Origin: Aquella oligotrophica
Lineage (GTDB): Bacteria > Pseudomonadota > Gammaproteobacteria > Burkholderiales > UBA11063
DNA: 64,000 bases
Direction of reading: 5' to 3'
NCBI RefSeq assembly: GCF_002892535.1
Contig: NZ_CP024847.1
Coordinates: 2,294,001-2,358,000 of the forward strand
Of this stretch, positions 55,137 to 64,000 are shown in pieces; within the stretch, counting starts at the first letter, position 1, and each line of letters opens with the position of its first letter. The notes below the pieces were generated by a model. That model did no database searches. It worked only from the letters and a program-made list of their open reading frames with translations, and was not told the origin of the DNA. The position numbers were made by a program, and so were the translations under genes.

Positions 55137-57290
55137 TTATTCTGACTTAATATTAAGTTTACTTGCTATATTTTTTACTACTTTTTCGACATTTTCCGAA
55201 ACTACCCCTATTCTGTCAGCTGTACGGCGAACCGCCAAAGTTACCTGATCAAAATCACTGGTAGCAAAGGAGTATTTACTTAACTCATCAAGTGCAGCGT
55301 CAGGGTCATAATCAACAACCATTGACTGCATCCGGATTATATTTTTTAGACGATGGTCGTCCCACCTTGGCTCCATTGCCCGAGCTTCATCAAGCAAAAT
55401 ACGAGCGGTATTTTCTGCGAGTGAATTATTTCCATGCAATGATAAAGAAACAAACCTAAATAAAGCCTCAACATTATTACTGATGGGTAAATGCTGTTTA
55501 ATTTCTGCAATATGCTTAGTATCAAGACGCTTACGATCAAATTGAGTCTTACTTGGAATATAGCGTGGCTCCTTATCATAGGTTCCCCAGAATTTCTGTA
55601 CCCAAGGATTGGACCAATAATTAAAAAACATTTGCTCCTGAAAATTATCGCGGATATCCTGAAATGATTTGAGATAATCAGTTATCATATTAGCCACTTG
55701 CCCCTGTAATTGGATAAATTTATTATCAGTGCTAACTTCACTTCGATTGTTTTGGATATTTATAGCCAATGGCTCAAATACTTTCATCCATGGATTTACT
55801 ATATCAGAAAATGCAGTATAACTTTGCCTTAGCGGTTTGAAATTTTTAACTATATTAGCGTAGCTATCATTAGCAAACATTTTGAACCATGGCTGAATAA
55901 AAGTAGAATACACAAAGCTATTTGCTTCTGAAGCCTTAGCTACTGTAGCAAAGGCTCTATCATCCTCCTTGCTATTATAGCCAAGTTTTTTGATGTCCTC
56001 TATCGTTCGCGGCTCATAACGCGACTGTAACGGCTGATTAGACTCTGCGCCTTCTGGAGTCTCAAGAACTAGCTCATATAAACCCGGTGGCAGCATATCA
56101 ATAGTATCCATATTTTCAACAAACATTTCATCTTCACGTTTGCCAACCTTGGTTGCCGTAAATATTGCCAAATGTCCAACTTTTTTATTAAGGCAGTAAA
56201 CAATAGTCTTACCTCTAGCCTCGATTTCCTTTTCATCATGATAAAGATCAGCAATCCAGCCAGCCGACTGAGCAGGTGGGCTAATATTATCACCATCTGA
56301 GACAAAGGTAATTATTGGCGAAGTTATCATGCGAGGATCAAGACGAATACCATCACTAGTCATCAAATTACCAGTAGTAAGCTCATTACCAACAAATAAT
56401 TTATCTACTAGCCACTTGATTTCTTCAGTATTAAATTGGATAAAATCACCCCACCACTTTTCAAACTGCAAGTAACGATCGCTTTCCTTATCAATATTCG
56501 CAAACAGCTCATATTGCTTAGTCCAAAGAAAATTAGCCGGATTTAGTAAATCAAAATTAAGTACCAGATAGGTACCATCAAATTTACCACCACCAAGATC
56601 ACCCAGAAGTGAATTTATCCATGAGCCACCAACTAGCCCACCTTTGTAACGCATTGGATAACGCCCACGCTCACCGTTCCAGTAAGAAAGTGGAGAACCC
56701 GCAATTAAAATTGGTCCAAAAATTTCTGGATGCTGCATAGCGCTAAACATAGTTAAATAACCAGCAGCACAATTACCCACAGTACACATTTTAGGACTAT
56801 GTGGATGAAGTTTAGCTACATGTTCATAAAAAGCCAGTTGTCCATGAATTATATCTTCATAAGTCTGTCCTTCAATCGGTTCTGAATTAAAACCAATAAA
56901 ATAAACCGGATGACCATGTCTCAGCGCATTACCAATTTCGCTATCTTTTTTAAATCCGCCAATACCCGGTCCCTGCCCTGCGCGCGGATCTTGAATCACA
57001 TACGGACGCAATTTATGATCAGTTTTTACACCTTTAGGCGGCAAGATCTCGGCAAGCCAATAATTGATCGGTCGCTCAAATTTGCTACCATCCATAATGA
57101 CTTTATGCTCAAAATTAAGCACCGTAGCCGAATTATTCTGCGTCATATCCATCATCTGGTTACCACGTTTACGCATCACATCCATAAATAAAACGGAGCG
57201 TTCAAGATAATCTTTCAGATAGTCATTAAACTCTTTAGCTGTTGTAGTTAATGGAAAACCACCATTAAATTGTTGTAACTGGTCTAGCAT
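55137..57290 (-). CDS. DUF3141 alpha/beta-hydrolase (PHA synthase-like)
   Basis: 717 residues. The N-terminal half has an alpha/beta-hydrolase core related to PhaC: INYWLAEILPPKGV, PYVIQDPRAGQGPGIGGFK, HPVYFIGFNSEP, and GNCAAGYL, where a Cys is at the nucleophile position of the lipase-box, as in PHA synthases. SDGDNISPPAQS carries the acid and GHLAIF the histidine. The C-terminal half is helical. DUF3141 genes commonly sit with acetate kinase and phosphotransacetylase, as here (39 bp downstream of ackA). Function is unknown; a role in acyl-phosphate or polyester metabolism is inference. Confidence 0.85.
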   Translation of the reverse strand: MLDQLQQFNGGFPLTTTAKEFNDYLKDYLERSVLFMDVMRKRGNQMMDMTQNNSATVLNFEHKVIMDGSKFERPINYWLAEILPPKGVKTDHKLRPYVIQDPRAGQGPGIGGFKKDSEIGNALRHGHPVYFIGFNSEPIEGQTYEDIIHGQLAFYEHVAKLHPHSPKMCTVGNCAAGYLTMFSAMQHPEIFGPILIAGSPLSYWNGERGRYPMRYKGGLVGGSWINSLLGDLGGGKFDGTYLVLNFDLLNPANFLWTKQYELFANIDKESDRYLQFEKWWGDFIQFNTEEIKWLVDKLFVGNELTTGNLMTSDGIRLDPRMITSPIITFVSDGDNISPPAQSAGWIADLYHDEKEIEARGKTIVYCLNKKVGHLAIFTATKVGKREDEMFVENMDTIDMLPPGLYELVLETPEGAESNQPLQSRYEPRTIEDIKKLGYNSKEDDRAFATVAKASEANSFVYSTFIQPWFKMFANDSYANIVKNFKPLRQSYTAFSDIVNPWMKVFEPLAINIQNNRSEVSTDNKFIQLQGQVANMITDYLKSFQDIRDNFQEQMFFNYWSNPWVQKFWGTYDKEPRYIPSKTQFDRKRLDTKHIAEIKQHLPISNNVEALFRFVSLSLHGNNSLAENTARILLDEARAMEPRWDDHRLKNIIRMQSMVVDYDPDAALDELSKYSFATSDFDQVTLAVRRTADRIGVVSENVEKVVKNIASKLNIKSE

Positions 57291-57329
57291 TGTATCTCCT
57301 TCATGCTACTACTTTTATTTCCAAATATA

Positions 57330-58520
57330 TTATGTATTCTGAACTATTTCCAGAGTACTTCTAGCAATCATTAGTTCCTCATTTGTTGGAATGACATATA
57401 CCTCTACTCTTGAGTTACTAGAACTAATCTTTACTGCTTCACCACCAATAGCTTGATTATTTGCTGACTCATCAAGGCTAATTCCAAGCCATCCCAGTTT
57501 TTCACAAATCCGAGTTCTTAATCTGGCATCATTTTCTCCAATACCAGCCGTGAATACCAATACATCCAAACCACCAAGAATAGCCGTATAAGCTCCAAGA
57601 TACTTTAATAACATATAGTCAAATTTTTCCCGAGCATAAGCGGCAGCTTCTGAATCACTATCTTCGATTATCTGCATGCTTTCAGAAAGATTATCAGAAA
57701 GCGCCAGTAAGCCACTTTTTTTGCTAAGCAAAATCTCAAACTCTTGTGGAGTATAAATTTCTTTTTTTAGTAGATACAATAGTGCATCGGCAGGAAAGTC
57801 ACCACTTCGAGTCGCCATAACCAAACCAGTAATTGCACCAAACTGCATCGTAGTATCGACACTCTTATTATCAAGCATGGCACAAAGACTAGCGCCACCA
57901 CCAAGATGAGCAACAATCGCTCGTCTCGCTTGTGGCACTAATTTGGCAAGCTGGGTACTAATATAGGCATAGGAAATACCGTGAAATCCCCAATGACGCA
58001 CACCATGCTTAGTAATTTCTTCTGGTACCGCATAGAATTCTGCAACCTTTGGCATGGTACGATGAAATGAGGTATCAAAACTTGCAGTCTGAATAATATC
58101 TGGAAATACCTTAGCCAATGCCCTAGCACCCATCACTTCAAAATGCTGGTGCGTTGGTTCAATTTCCGAAAGCTGTTCTAGATAATCAATAATCTCACCA
58201 TCAAGCCTCACCGCATCCATAAATCTCTCACCACCCGACACGACACGATGCCCAGCATATTTGACTTCAACATCAGGAAAAAGCTCTTCAAGCTTAGGTA
58301 TCAGTAATGAAAGCGCCTTTTCATGATTCATGATATCATTGGTAAAGTCTTTTTCTTCTATCACCTTACTTCTGGCATCCTTGATTTTAATATGAGTATT
58401 TTGTGGCATTCCAGTATAACTACCATCCGCCAGGATAGCTAAATCACTCCCTTCAACAGTATAAAGAGCAAATTTTAAACTAGTTGACCCCGAATTAATT
58501 ACAATTACAGCATTTTTCAT
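57330..58520 (-). CDS. ackA: Acetate kinase
   Basis: 396 residues of the ASKHA kinase fold: VINSGSTSLKFALY (residues 6-19), AGHRVVSGGERF, TASFDTSFHRTMP, HLGGGASLCA and FTAGIGENDA. It reversibly converts acetyl-phosphate and ADP to acetate and ATP. It overlaps the phosphotransacylase gene by 1 bp, so acetyl-CoA to acetate with ATP gain is the likely route. Confidence 0.96.
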   Translation of the reverse strand: MKNAVIVINSGSTSLKFALYTVEGSDLAILADGSYTGMPQNTHIKIKDARSKVIEEKDFTNDIMNHEKALSLLIPKLEELFPDVEVKYAGHRVVSGGERFMDAVRLDGEIIDYLEQLSEIEPTHQHFEVMGARALAKVFPDIIQTASFDTSFHRTMPKVAEFYAVPEEITKHGVRHWGFHGISYAYISTQLAKLVPQARRAIVAHLGGGASLCAMLDNKSVDTTMQFGAITGLVMATRSGDFPADALLYLLKKEIYTPQEFEILLSKKSGLLALSDNLSESMQIIEDSDSEAAAYAREKFDYMLLKYLGAYTAILGGLDVLVFTAGIGENDARLRTRICEKLGWLGISLDESANNQAIGGEAVKISSSNSRVEVYVIPTNEELMIARSTLEIVQNT

Positions 58521-59437
58521 TAGATAGTCCTTGTTTGATAATGAGCATGAAGCGCGGCCGCAGCAATTGAATTTAACCGAGTTTCCTCATCATCGGAACG
58601 ACTAGTTACTACTACCGGAATTTTTGCTCCCAAAATCACATCGGCAGCATCAGCCTTCCCCATGAAAATCATTTGTTTATATAATGAATTTGCCGATTGC
58701 AAATCAGGAAGAATCAAAATATCAGCATCGCCCATGATTTGGGATTTAAAATGCTTGATTTTGGCTGAAGTTGGATCAACAGCAATATCGAGATCAATTG
58801 GACCATCTACGATACAACCAGTTATCTGTCCTCGATCAGCCATCTTAGAAATAATTGCAGCATCTACAGTGGCTGGCATTTTGAGGTTAACTGTTTCAAC
58901 TGCAGCAATAATTGCAACCTTTGGATTTTCCCACCCTAGTGCATGCGCTAGATCAACTGCATTTTCAAGTATTTGCACTTTCTGCTCTAAAGTCGGAGCA
59001 ATATTAATCACCATATCCGCAATAAAGATCAATCGGTTATAAGTTGGTAAATGCATAAGACAACTGCTACTAATCAGCTGATGAGTGCGGAGGTTATATT
59101 CCGGCTGCATTATTGCATGCATCATTATGTCGGTATGAAGACTGCCTTTTACCAGAAGCTTTACTTCTCCATTTGCAGCTAGGGTTGCTGCTTTGGCTGC
59201 CGCCTCAATGTCATCTTTACAATCAATTATTTTAATTCCGCTAATATCAAAACCATACTTCAACGCTGCATCGTTTATCTCTGCGATAGGTCCCACAAGG
59301 ACTGGTTCTATTACGCCACACTCTCTCGCTTTTAACGCACCACTTAACGCAACATCACTACATGGATAAACCACTGCCGCAGGGATTTTGCCTAAACTAT
59401 TGCATTTCTTTACTAGAAAATCTAGATTTTTTTCCAT
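58520..59437 (-). CDS. Phosphate acetyl/butyryltransferase
   Basis: 305 residues of the short phosphotransacylase family (Ptb-like, lacking the N-terminal DRTGG domain of long Pta). It has AVVYPCSDVALSGALKARE, LLVKGSLHTDIMMHA, GQITGCIVDGPIDLDIA and the glycine-rich end of the family (MGKADAADVILGAKIPVVVTSRSD). It transfers an acyl group from CoA to phosphate. The length and motif set make acetyl or butyryl specificity unclear; AckA as the partner suggests acetate. Confidence 0.9.
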   Translation of the reverse strand: MEKNLDFLVKKCNSLGKIPAAVVYPCSDVALSGALKARECGVIEPVLVGPIAEINDAALKYGFDISGIKIIDCKDDIEAAAKAATLAANGEVKLLVKGSLHTDIMMHAIMQPEYNLRTHQLISSSCLMHLPTYNRLIFIADMVINIAPTLEQKVQILENAVDLAHALGWENPKVAIIAAVETVNLKMPATVDAAIISKMADRGQITGCIVDGPIDLDIAVDPTSAKIKHFKSQIMGDADILILPDLQSANSLYKQMIFMGKADAADVILGAKIPVVVTSRSDDEETRLNSIAAAALHAHYQTRTI

Positions 59438-59514
59438 TAGTTCTCCACTTAATTTTTGTTACTATTCAATCTAATATTATACTCCTCTTTAATAACCATA
59501 TGTTAAATAATGAT

Positions 59515-59542
59515 AAACCCGGTCGTAAAAACGACCGGGTTT
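59515..59542. terminator. Hairpin between the Gln-rich lipoprotein and the phosphotransacylase gene
   Basis: AAACCCGGTCGT and ACGACCGGGTTT form a perfect 12-bp stem with a 4-base loop, 24 bp past the lipoprotein stop codon (minus strand). Flanks are A/T-rich. Confidence 0.85.
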
Positions 59543-59565
59543 ATTTAATTGTCACATTATTTATT

Positions 59566-59952
59566 CTAATTGTTACCTTGTTGGGATTTAATCTGTTGCA
59601 TGTATTGGTTGGTTAGGCTTTCACCAATCTGCTGCTCTGCATTATATTGCTTGATTTGCTGCTTTGATTGATCTGCCATTAGCTCTTCCTGCCCTTGAAT
59701 ATACTGAAATTGCTGTTCCTGCTGACCAGATTGAGCCTGATATTCACCCATTGGCTGTCCATCAGGCATATACATATCATCCCCCATCATGTCATCACCG
59801 ATATCTTCAGGATTTCCCACATAAACCCCCATCGGAGTATTTCCATACTGATAGCTTGGAGTATACTGTTGTGGTGGACGATCATCCGGACCAGAAAACC
59901 ATGCACAACCATTTAAAACAAACATTGACAATAATATGATTTTTTTTTGCAT
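59566..59952 (-). CDS. Small Gln-rich lipoprotein
   Basis: 128 residues with a lipoprotein signal ending LNGC, a Pro/Tyr/Gly/Asp-rich middle (about residues 20-65) and a Gln-rich, probably helical C-terminal half (about 70-128). I do not recognise the family. It follows the NlpD-like gene after 7 bp and ends at a strong hairpin, so it is the last gene of that operon. Low complexity limits any functional guess. Confidence 0.75.
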   Translation of the reverse strand: MQKKIILLSMFVLNGCAWFSGPDDRPPQQYTPSYQYGNTPMGVYVGNPEDIGDDMMGDDMYMPDGQPMGEYQAQSGQQEQQFQYIQGQEELMADQSKQQIKQYNAEQQIGESLTNQYMQQIKSQQGNN

Positions 59953-59959
59953 TTAATTT

Positions 59960-60625
59960 CTATTCAAAAATTGGCGTTGGATTTATTGGTTTTCCACTCT
60001 TACGCAATTCAAAGTGAAGAAGTGGTTTTTCACTATCAGTTTTTCCAACTTCAGCAATTTTCTGTCCACGTTTAACACTACTACCTTCTTTTACCAAATT
60101 AACCTTGTTATGTGAATAGGCAGTTAGAAAATTATCCTGATGTTTGATAATAATCAAATTACCGTACCCTTTTAACCCATTACCACTATAAACCACTTTA
60201 CCATCATTAGCTGCCAGAATAGCCTGTCCTTCTGGTGCCGATACATCTATACCTTTTAAGGCAGCAGTATAAGCCTGGGTAATCTGACCATTGGTAGGTC
60301 TTAACCAATCTACACCAGCAATCACTGCACCAGTACCAGCTGCTACTTTAGCTACTTTTGCAGTAGTTGATTTCATGGGTGAGCTTGCTGTATTTTTCGT
60401 TGTATTCTGAACTACAACACCATCGTCATCATCATTAATTTTATTAACTGTTGTTTTGGCTGGTGGAGCAGAAGTAGTAGTCGTAGCTGCCACAGCCGGA
60501 GGGGTTGCAGGAGTTGGGTTTAGTGATTTTGGCGCAGTCACATTTACAACTGGCGCTGGAGTTTCTCTGGTAACAGCACACGCTCCCAGAGTCATAACTA
60601 AACTTAAAATCAGTAAATTTCTCAT
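59960..60625 (-). CDS. NlpD-like LytM-domain lipoprotein
   Basis: 221 residues: lipoprotein signal (LGAC), a low-complexity Ala/Thr/Pro linker (about 20-70) and a C-terminal LytM/M23 domain (about 120-221: GIDVSAPEGQAILAANDGKVV, GNLIIIKHQDNFLTAYSHN, PLLHFELRKSGKPI). Zn ligands of active peptidases are missing (an Asp/Ser where HxxxD is usual, LLHFEL where HLHFEL is usual), as in NlpD/EnvC amidase activators. No LysM domain is seen, in contrast with canonical NlpD. surE lies immediately upstream (14 bp), the classical surE-nlpD pair. Confidence 0.85.
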   Translation of the reverse strand: MRNLLILSLVMTLGACAVTRETPAPVVNVTAPKSLNPTPATPPAVAATTTTSAPPAKTTVNKINDDDDGVVVQNTTKNTASSPMKSTTAKVAKVAAGTGAVIAGVDWLRPTNGQITQAYTAALKGIDVSAPEGQAILAANDGKVVYSGNGLKGYGNLIIIKHQDNFLTAYSHNKVNLVKEGSSVKRGQKIAEVGKTDSEKPLLHFELRKSGKPINPTPIFE

Positions 60626-60639
60626 TTAATCCCTCTAAA

Positions 60640-61419
60640 TTAATTAGTTAAAGCTTCAATAATCGGCATCTGGCTATAATCTGTTGGTAAAACTTCAAGT
60701 GGTGTAATTGAGACTTTTTCCTGTTTTAGATAAACTGCAAGATCTGTACCCAATTCACAGTTTTCTGGTTCACTTGAGTAACCCTGCCAATAAATAATAT
60801 TACCACGTGGTGTCACCTGTTCCATTAATGGACGATGAAGTGGACGCAACCCAAGTTTAGTAGTTTCATAACCTTTTATCTGCTCATATGCAACATTAGG
60901 AATGTTAATATTCCAGACAAAAACTTTTGGTAACTGCTTCAAGTTAGCTTCTACTTTAGCCACCAGCTCACCAACAATTCTAGCAGCAGACTGTAAATGA
61001 TCAAATTTATTGTGAGTTTCTTTATTTATACCATTGGTCGAAAACGCTAATGCAGGAATACCATGTAAGCTAGCCTCTCTAGCCGCACCGACAGTTCCAG
61101 AATAAAGAACATCTTCACCCACATTTTCACCCATATTTACACCTGAGACGACCAAATCCGGATAGTTGTCAGGCGATTTATATACATACTGTAAACCAAG
61201 CCGCACACTATCCGCTGGAGTACTAGAAACAAAATAAATTTTTTCTTCAAACTGAGTAATACTAATTGGATTATAAACAGCAATAGACTGCCCAGCACCA
61301 CTTGAATTGCGTTCCGGTGCAACAATCACAACTTCATGTCCTGCATTCACCAAATTAGCATATACTGCCTTAATGCCAGCCGCTAAATATCCATCATCAT
61401 TGGTCAAAAGTATCCGCAT
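60640..61419 (-). CDS. surE: 5'/3'-nucleotidase SurE
   Basis: About 259 residues from the ATG at 61419 (MRILLTNDDGYLAAGI), shorter than the open frame. The metal-binding NDDG and the ERNSSGAGQSIA loop, together with NMGENVGEDVLYSGTVGAAREA, mark SurE, a Mg/Mn-dependent nucleoside-monophosphate phosphatase. It is upstream of the NlpD-like gene and directly downstream of nadA, so all may be one operon. Confidence 0.95.
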   Translation of the reverse strand: MRILLTNDDGYLAAGIKAVYANLVNAGHEVVIVAPERNSSGAGQSIAVYNPISITQFEEKIYFVSSTPADSVRLGLQYVYKSPDNYPDLVVSGVNMGENVGEDVLYSGTVGAAREASLHGIPALAFSTNGINKETHNKFDHLQSAARIVGELVAKVEANLKQLPKVFVWNINIPNVAYEQIKGYETTKLGLRPLHRPLMEQVTPRGNIIYWQGYSSEPENCELGTDLAVYLKQEKVSITPLEVLPTDYSQMPIIEALTN

Positions 61420-61443
61420 AATATTCACTATCCTAACTATCAA

Positions 61444-62364
61444 TTATTTTCTATAGTAGCGTTCACTAAATTCAAGCATCCGATCAATAGGCTTTTTAGC
61501 TTCTTTCATTAATTCTTCAGATAAATAATCAATTTCTGTACCGCCACGCCCTTCCTGAGCTGCCTTAACTGCTTCTATCGTATTTAACTTCATATATGGG
61601 CAAGAATTACACTTACAGCCAGTATAAATTGGTGCCTGACGAATATCTAGATCTGGGCGAGCCTTTTTCATATTATATAAAATACCGTCCTCTGTTGCGA
61701 CAAAAATCACTGCTGACGAATTACCATTATAATCACGAACCCAATTAAGCATCTGACTAGTAGAGCCAATATAATCAGACTCATGTAGAACAGGCAAAGG
61801 GCTTTCGGGGTGCGCGATCAGGTATTTATCACCACTAACCAAAGAAAAGGCTTCATCTAATGCCACCTTATTAAATTTATCATGCACCTCGCAGACGGCA
61901 TCCCATAAAGGCATGTCATAGCCATATTGAAAATTAAGGAATGCACCCATATTACGGTCTGGTGAATAAATTACTTTCTTACCTTGTTCATAAAGATGAG
62001 CTATTATGTCATCGACATTTCTTGAAGTTACAATCCAGTCAGCCAATGCCTTATGTTCTGCAGATGAATTTATATATGCAACGTGGACATAGTCTGAATG
62101 CTCTTCACGCCATTTTTTTAAACGGCTGATATCAGTCATGGTCACCAAAGAACAGGTTGAACCCATATCTGGCAATACCACTTTTGCCTGAGGATTAAGT
62201 ATCTTTGCTGTTTCTGCCATAAAACGCACACCAGCAAACACGATGAGATCAGCTTCGGCATCTCTAGCAAATAGCGATAATTCAAGACTGTCACCAACTT
62301 TATCAGCCATTTCCTGTATTTCTGGGGTCGTATAATAATGCGCTAACGTAACTACTTTTGTCAT
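61444..62364 (-). CDS. nadA: Quinolinate synthase NadA
   Basis: About 306 residues from the ATG at 62364 (MTKVVTLAHYYTTPEIQ); the in-frame TTG five codons earlier is not needed. It has three homologous domains and the [4Fe-4S] ligands in DMGSTCSLV, a middle CEVHDKF and YTGCKCNSCPYMKLNT. It condenses iminoaspartate with dihydroxyacetone phosphate to quinolinate in NAD synthesis. nadB and nadC are not in the window. Confidence 0.95.
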   Translation of the reverse strand: MTKVVTLAHYYTTPEIQEMADKVGDSLELSLFARDAEADLIVFAGVRFMAETAKILNPQAKVVLPDMGSTCSLVTMTDISRLKKWREEHSDYVHVAYINSSAEHKALADWIVTSRNVDDIIAHLYEQGKKVIYSPDRNMGAFLNFQYGYDMPLWDAVCEVHDKFNKVALDEAFSLVSGDKYLIAHPESPLPVLHESDYIGSTSQMLNWVRDYNGNSSAVIFVATEDGILYNMKKARPDLDIRQAPIYTGCKCNSCPYMKLNTIEAVKAAQEGRGGTEIDYLSEELMKEAKKPIDRMLEFSERYYRK

Positions 62365-62464
62365 GATAATAATACTCAAAAAATCCTGAATTAATGCCAG
62401 ATTATATCATACGTTACAAGGTCAGTTTAACATGCAACATCAAGCACTAGCTATAAAACTAAAA

Positions 62465-63583
<1,119 letters not shown>

Positions 63584-63669
63584 TTACTTCTCTTTAATTT
63601 TACGTTTTAAGGCAAGATTATAACTTATCCATAGATATCAGTAAAAAGACAATCAACTATAGACAATTG

Positions 63670-64000
63670 TTATCGTTTTTGGGTATAGATCAAACCAGCA
63701 ATAGCTAGTATTATTAAAAAAACTGCAAAATAGACGATACCTTGCAAATGCTGTCCAAGAACTATCCCATAAATTACGCCACTGACTGCTGCAACTGCAT
63801 TTACTAGCGTATATGATACTGCTCCGATTTTGTTAATTATAATAAACAATAAGACATAACCTAAGGTTGATAGCAGTATTTCACATAAAATCAGCAGTGA
63901 ATTAAAATCATGAATAGTTAACTTATAATAACCCTGATTTATAACCGTAAGCGGGCTAATTATCAGACTAGAAAATAGCAACATCCACATTGCATAACAC
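63670..64000 (-). CDS. DMT/EamA-family transporter, C-terminal part
   Basis: The minus-strand frame is open to the window edge (from MWMLLFSSLI and before), with five hydrophobic segments such as LGYVLLFIIINKIGAVSYTLVNAVAAVSGV, and ends IYTQKR. The IGAVSYTLVNAVAAVSGVIYG pattern (small-residue helix following a break) is that of the second EamA repeat. It exports metabolites of unknown identity. The N-terminal half lies outside the window. Confidence 0.75.
   Translation of the reverse strand, partial: CYAMWMLLFSSLIISPLTVINQGYYKLTIHDFNSLLILCEILLSTLGYVLLFIIINKIGAVSYTLVNAVAAVSGVIYGIVLGQHLQGIVYFAVFLIILAIAGLIYTQKR

Overview
This is an AT-rich bacterial chromosome segment (about 37% GC by eye) from a Gram-negative, diderm organism. 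It encodes LPS transport (lptA/B/C), Kdo synthesis (kdsC, kdsD), TolC/RND efflux, many lipoproteins and an outer-membrane barrel remnant. The surE-nlpD pair, parAB-rsmG, prfA-hemA and recC fit Pseudomonadota; my best guess is a low-GC betaproteobacterium of the Neisseriales type, which is inference only.

Layout. 1-7.3 kb (minus strand): rlmH (cut by the window edge), a FUSC membrane protein, an NCS2-type permease, lptB-lptA-lptC-kdsC-kdsD, and fabI carrying a one-base frameshift. 7.5-10.3 kb (plus): pgl, glk and a lipoprotein with a degenerate PI-PLC fold. 10.5-15.3 kb: an accessory patch with an orphan LysR regulator, remnants of IS3, IS256 and probably IS982 elements, and an unrecognised 894-residue lipoprotein. 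15.3-25.1 kb (minus): parB, parA, rsmG, a HAD phosphatase, prfA, hemA, a TolC-like protein and an RND pump. 25.3-30.1 kb (plus): slt, cca, a TRIC-type channel, HU and a small lipoprotein. 30.1-36.5 kb (minus): a VanX-type dipeptidase, two more orphan LysR genes separated by a hairpin repeat, and recC.

36.5-37.1 kb is a non-coding stretch with clustered DnaA boxes and a perfect 16-bp palindrome, followed by the wreck of a fourth LysR gene. 37.3-40.1 kb is an RCC1-repeat lipoprotein gene that looks frameshifted twice. 40.1-45.7 kb (minus) is a complete group 3b-type [NiFe]-hydrogenase operon (beta, gamma, delta, alpha, maturation protease) ending in a nickel permease. 46.0-50.7 kb (plus) has an outer-membrane barrel remnant, a 932-residue beta-propeller lipoprotein with a DUF1554-like C-terminus, and a regulator with two LuxR-type helix-turn-helix modules. 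50.7-52.5 kb is a cysteine biosynthesis operon (cysK-cysE) preceded by a previously unlisted 37-residue leader peptide ending in five consecutive cysteines. 52.5-55.0 kb: a LysE-type exporter, a frameshifted SDR gene and a GH18-type lipoprotein. 55.1-64 kb (minus): DUF3141 alpha/beta-hydrolase, ackA, a phosphotransacylase, a Gln-rich lipoprotein, an NlpD-like protein, surE, nadA, tgt and a DMT transporter cut by the window edge.

The most interesting signals are the poly-cysteine leader upstream of cysK-cysE, the DnaA-box cluster with its palindrome, the two propeller lipoproteins that share a novel N-terminal region, and the duplicated LuxR-type regulator. Four apparent frameshifts occur in otherwise well-conserved genes, three of them single-base losses in or next to short homopolymers; some may be sequencing errors. 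No tRNA, rRNA or CRISPR array was seen.
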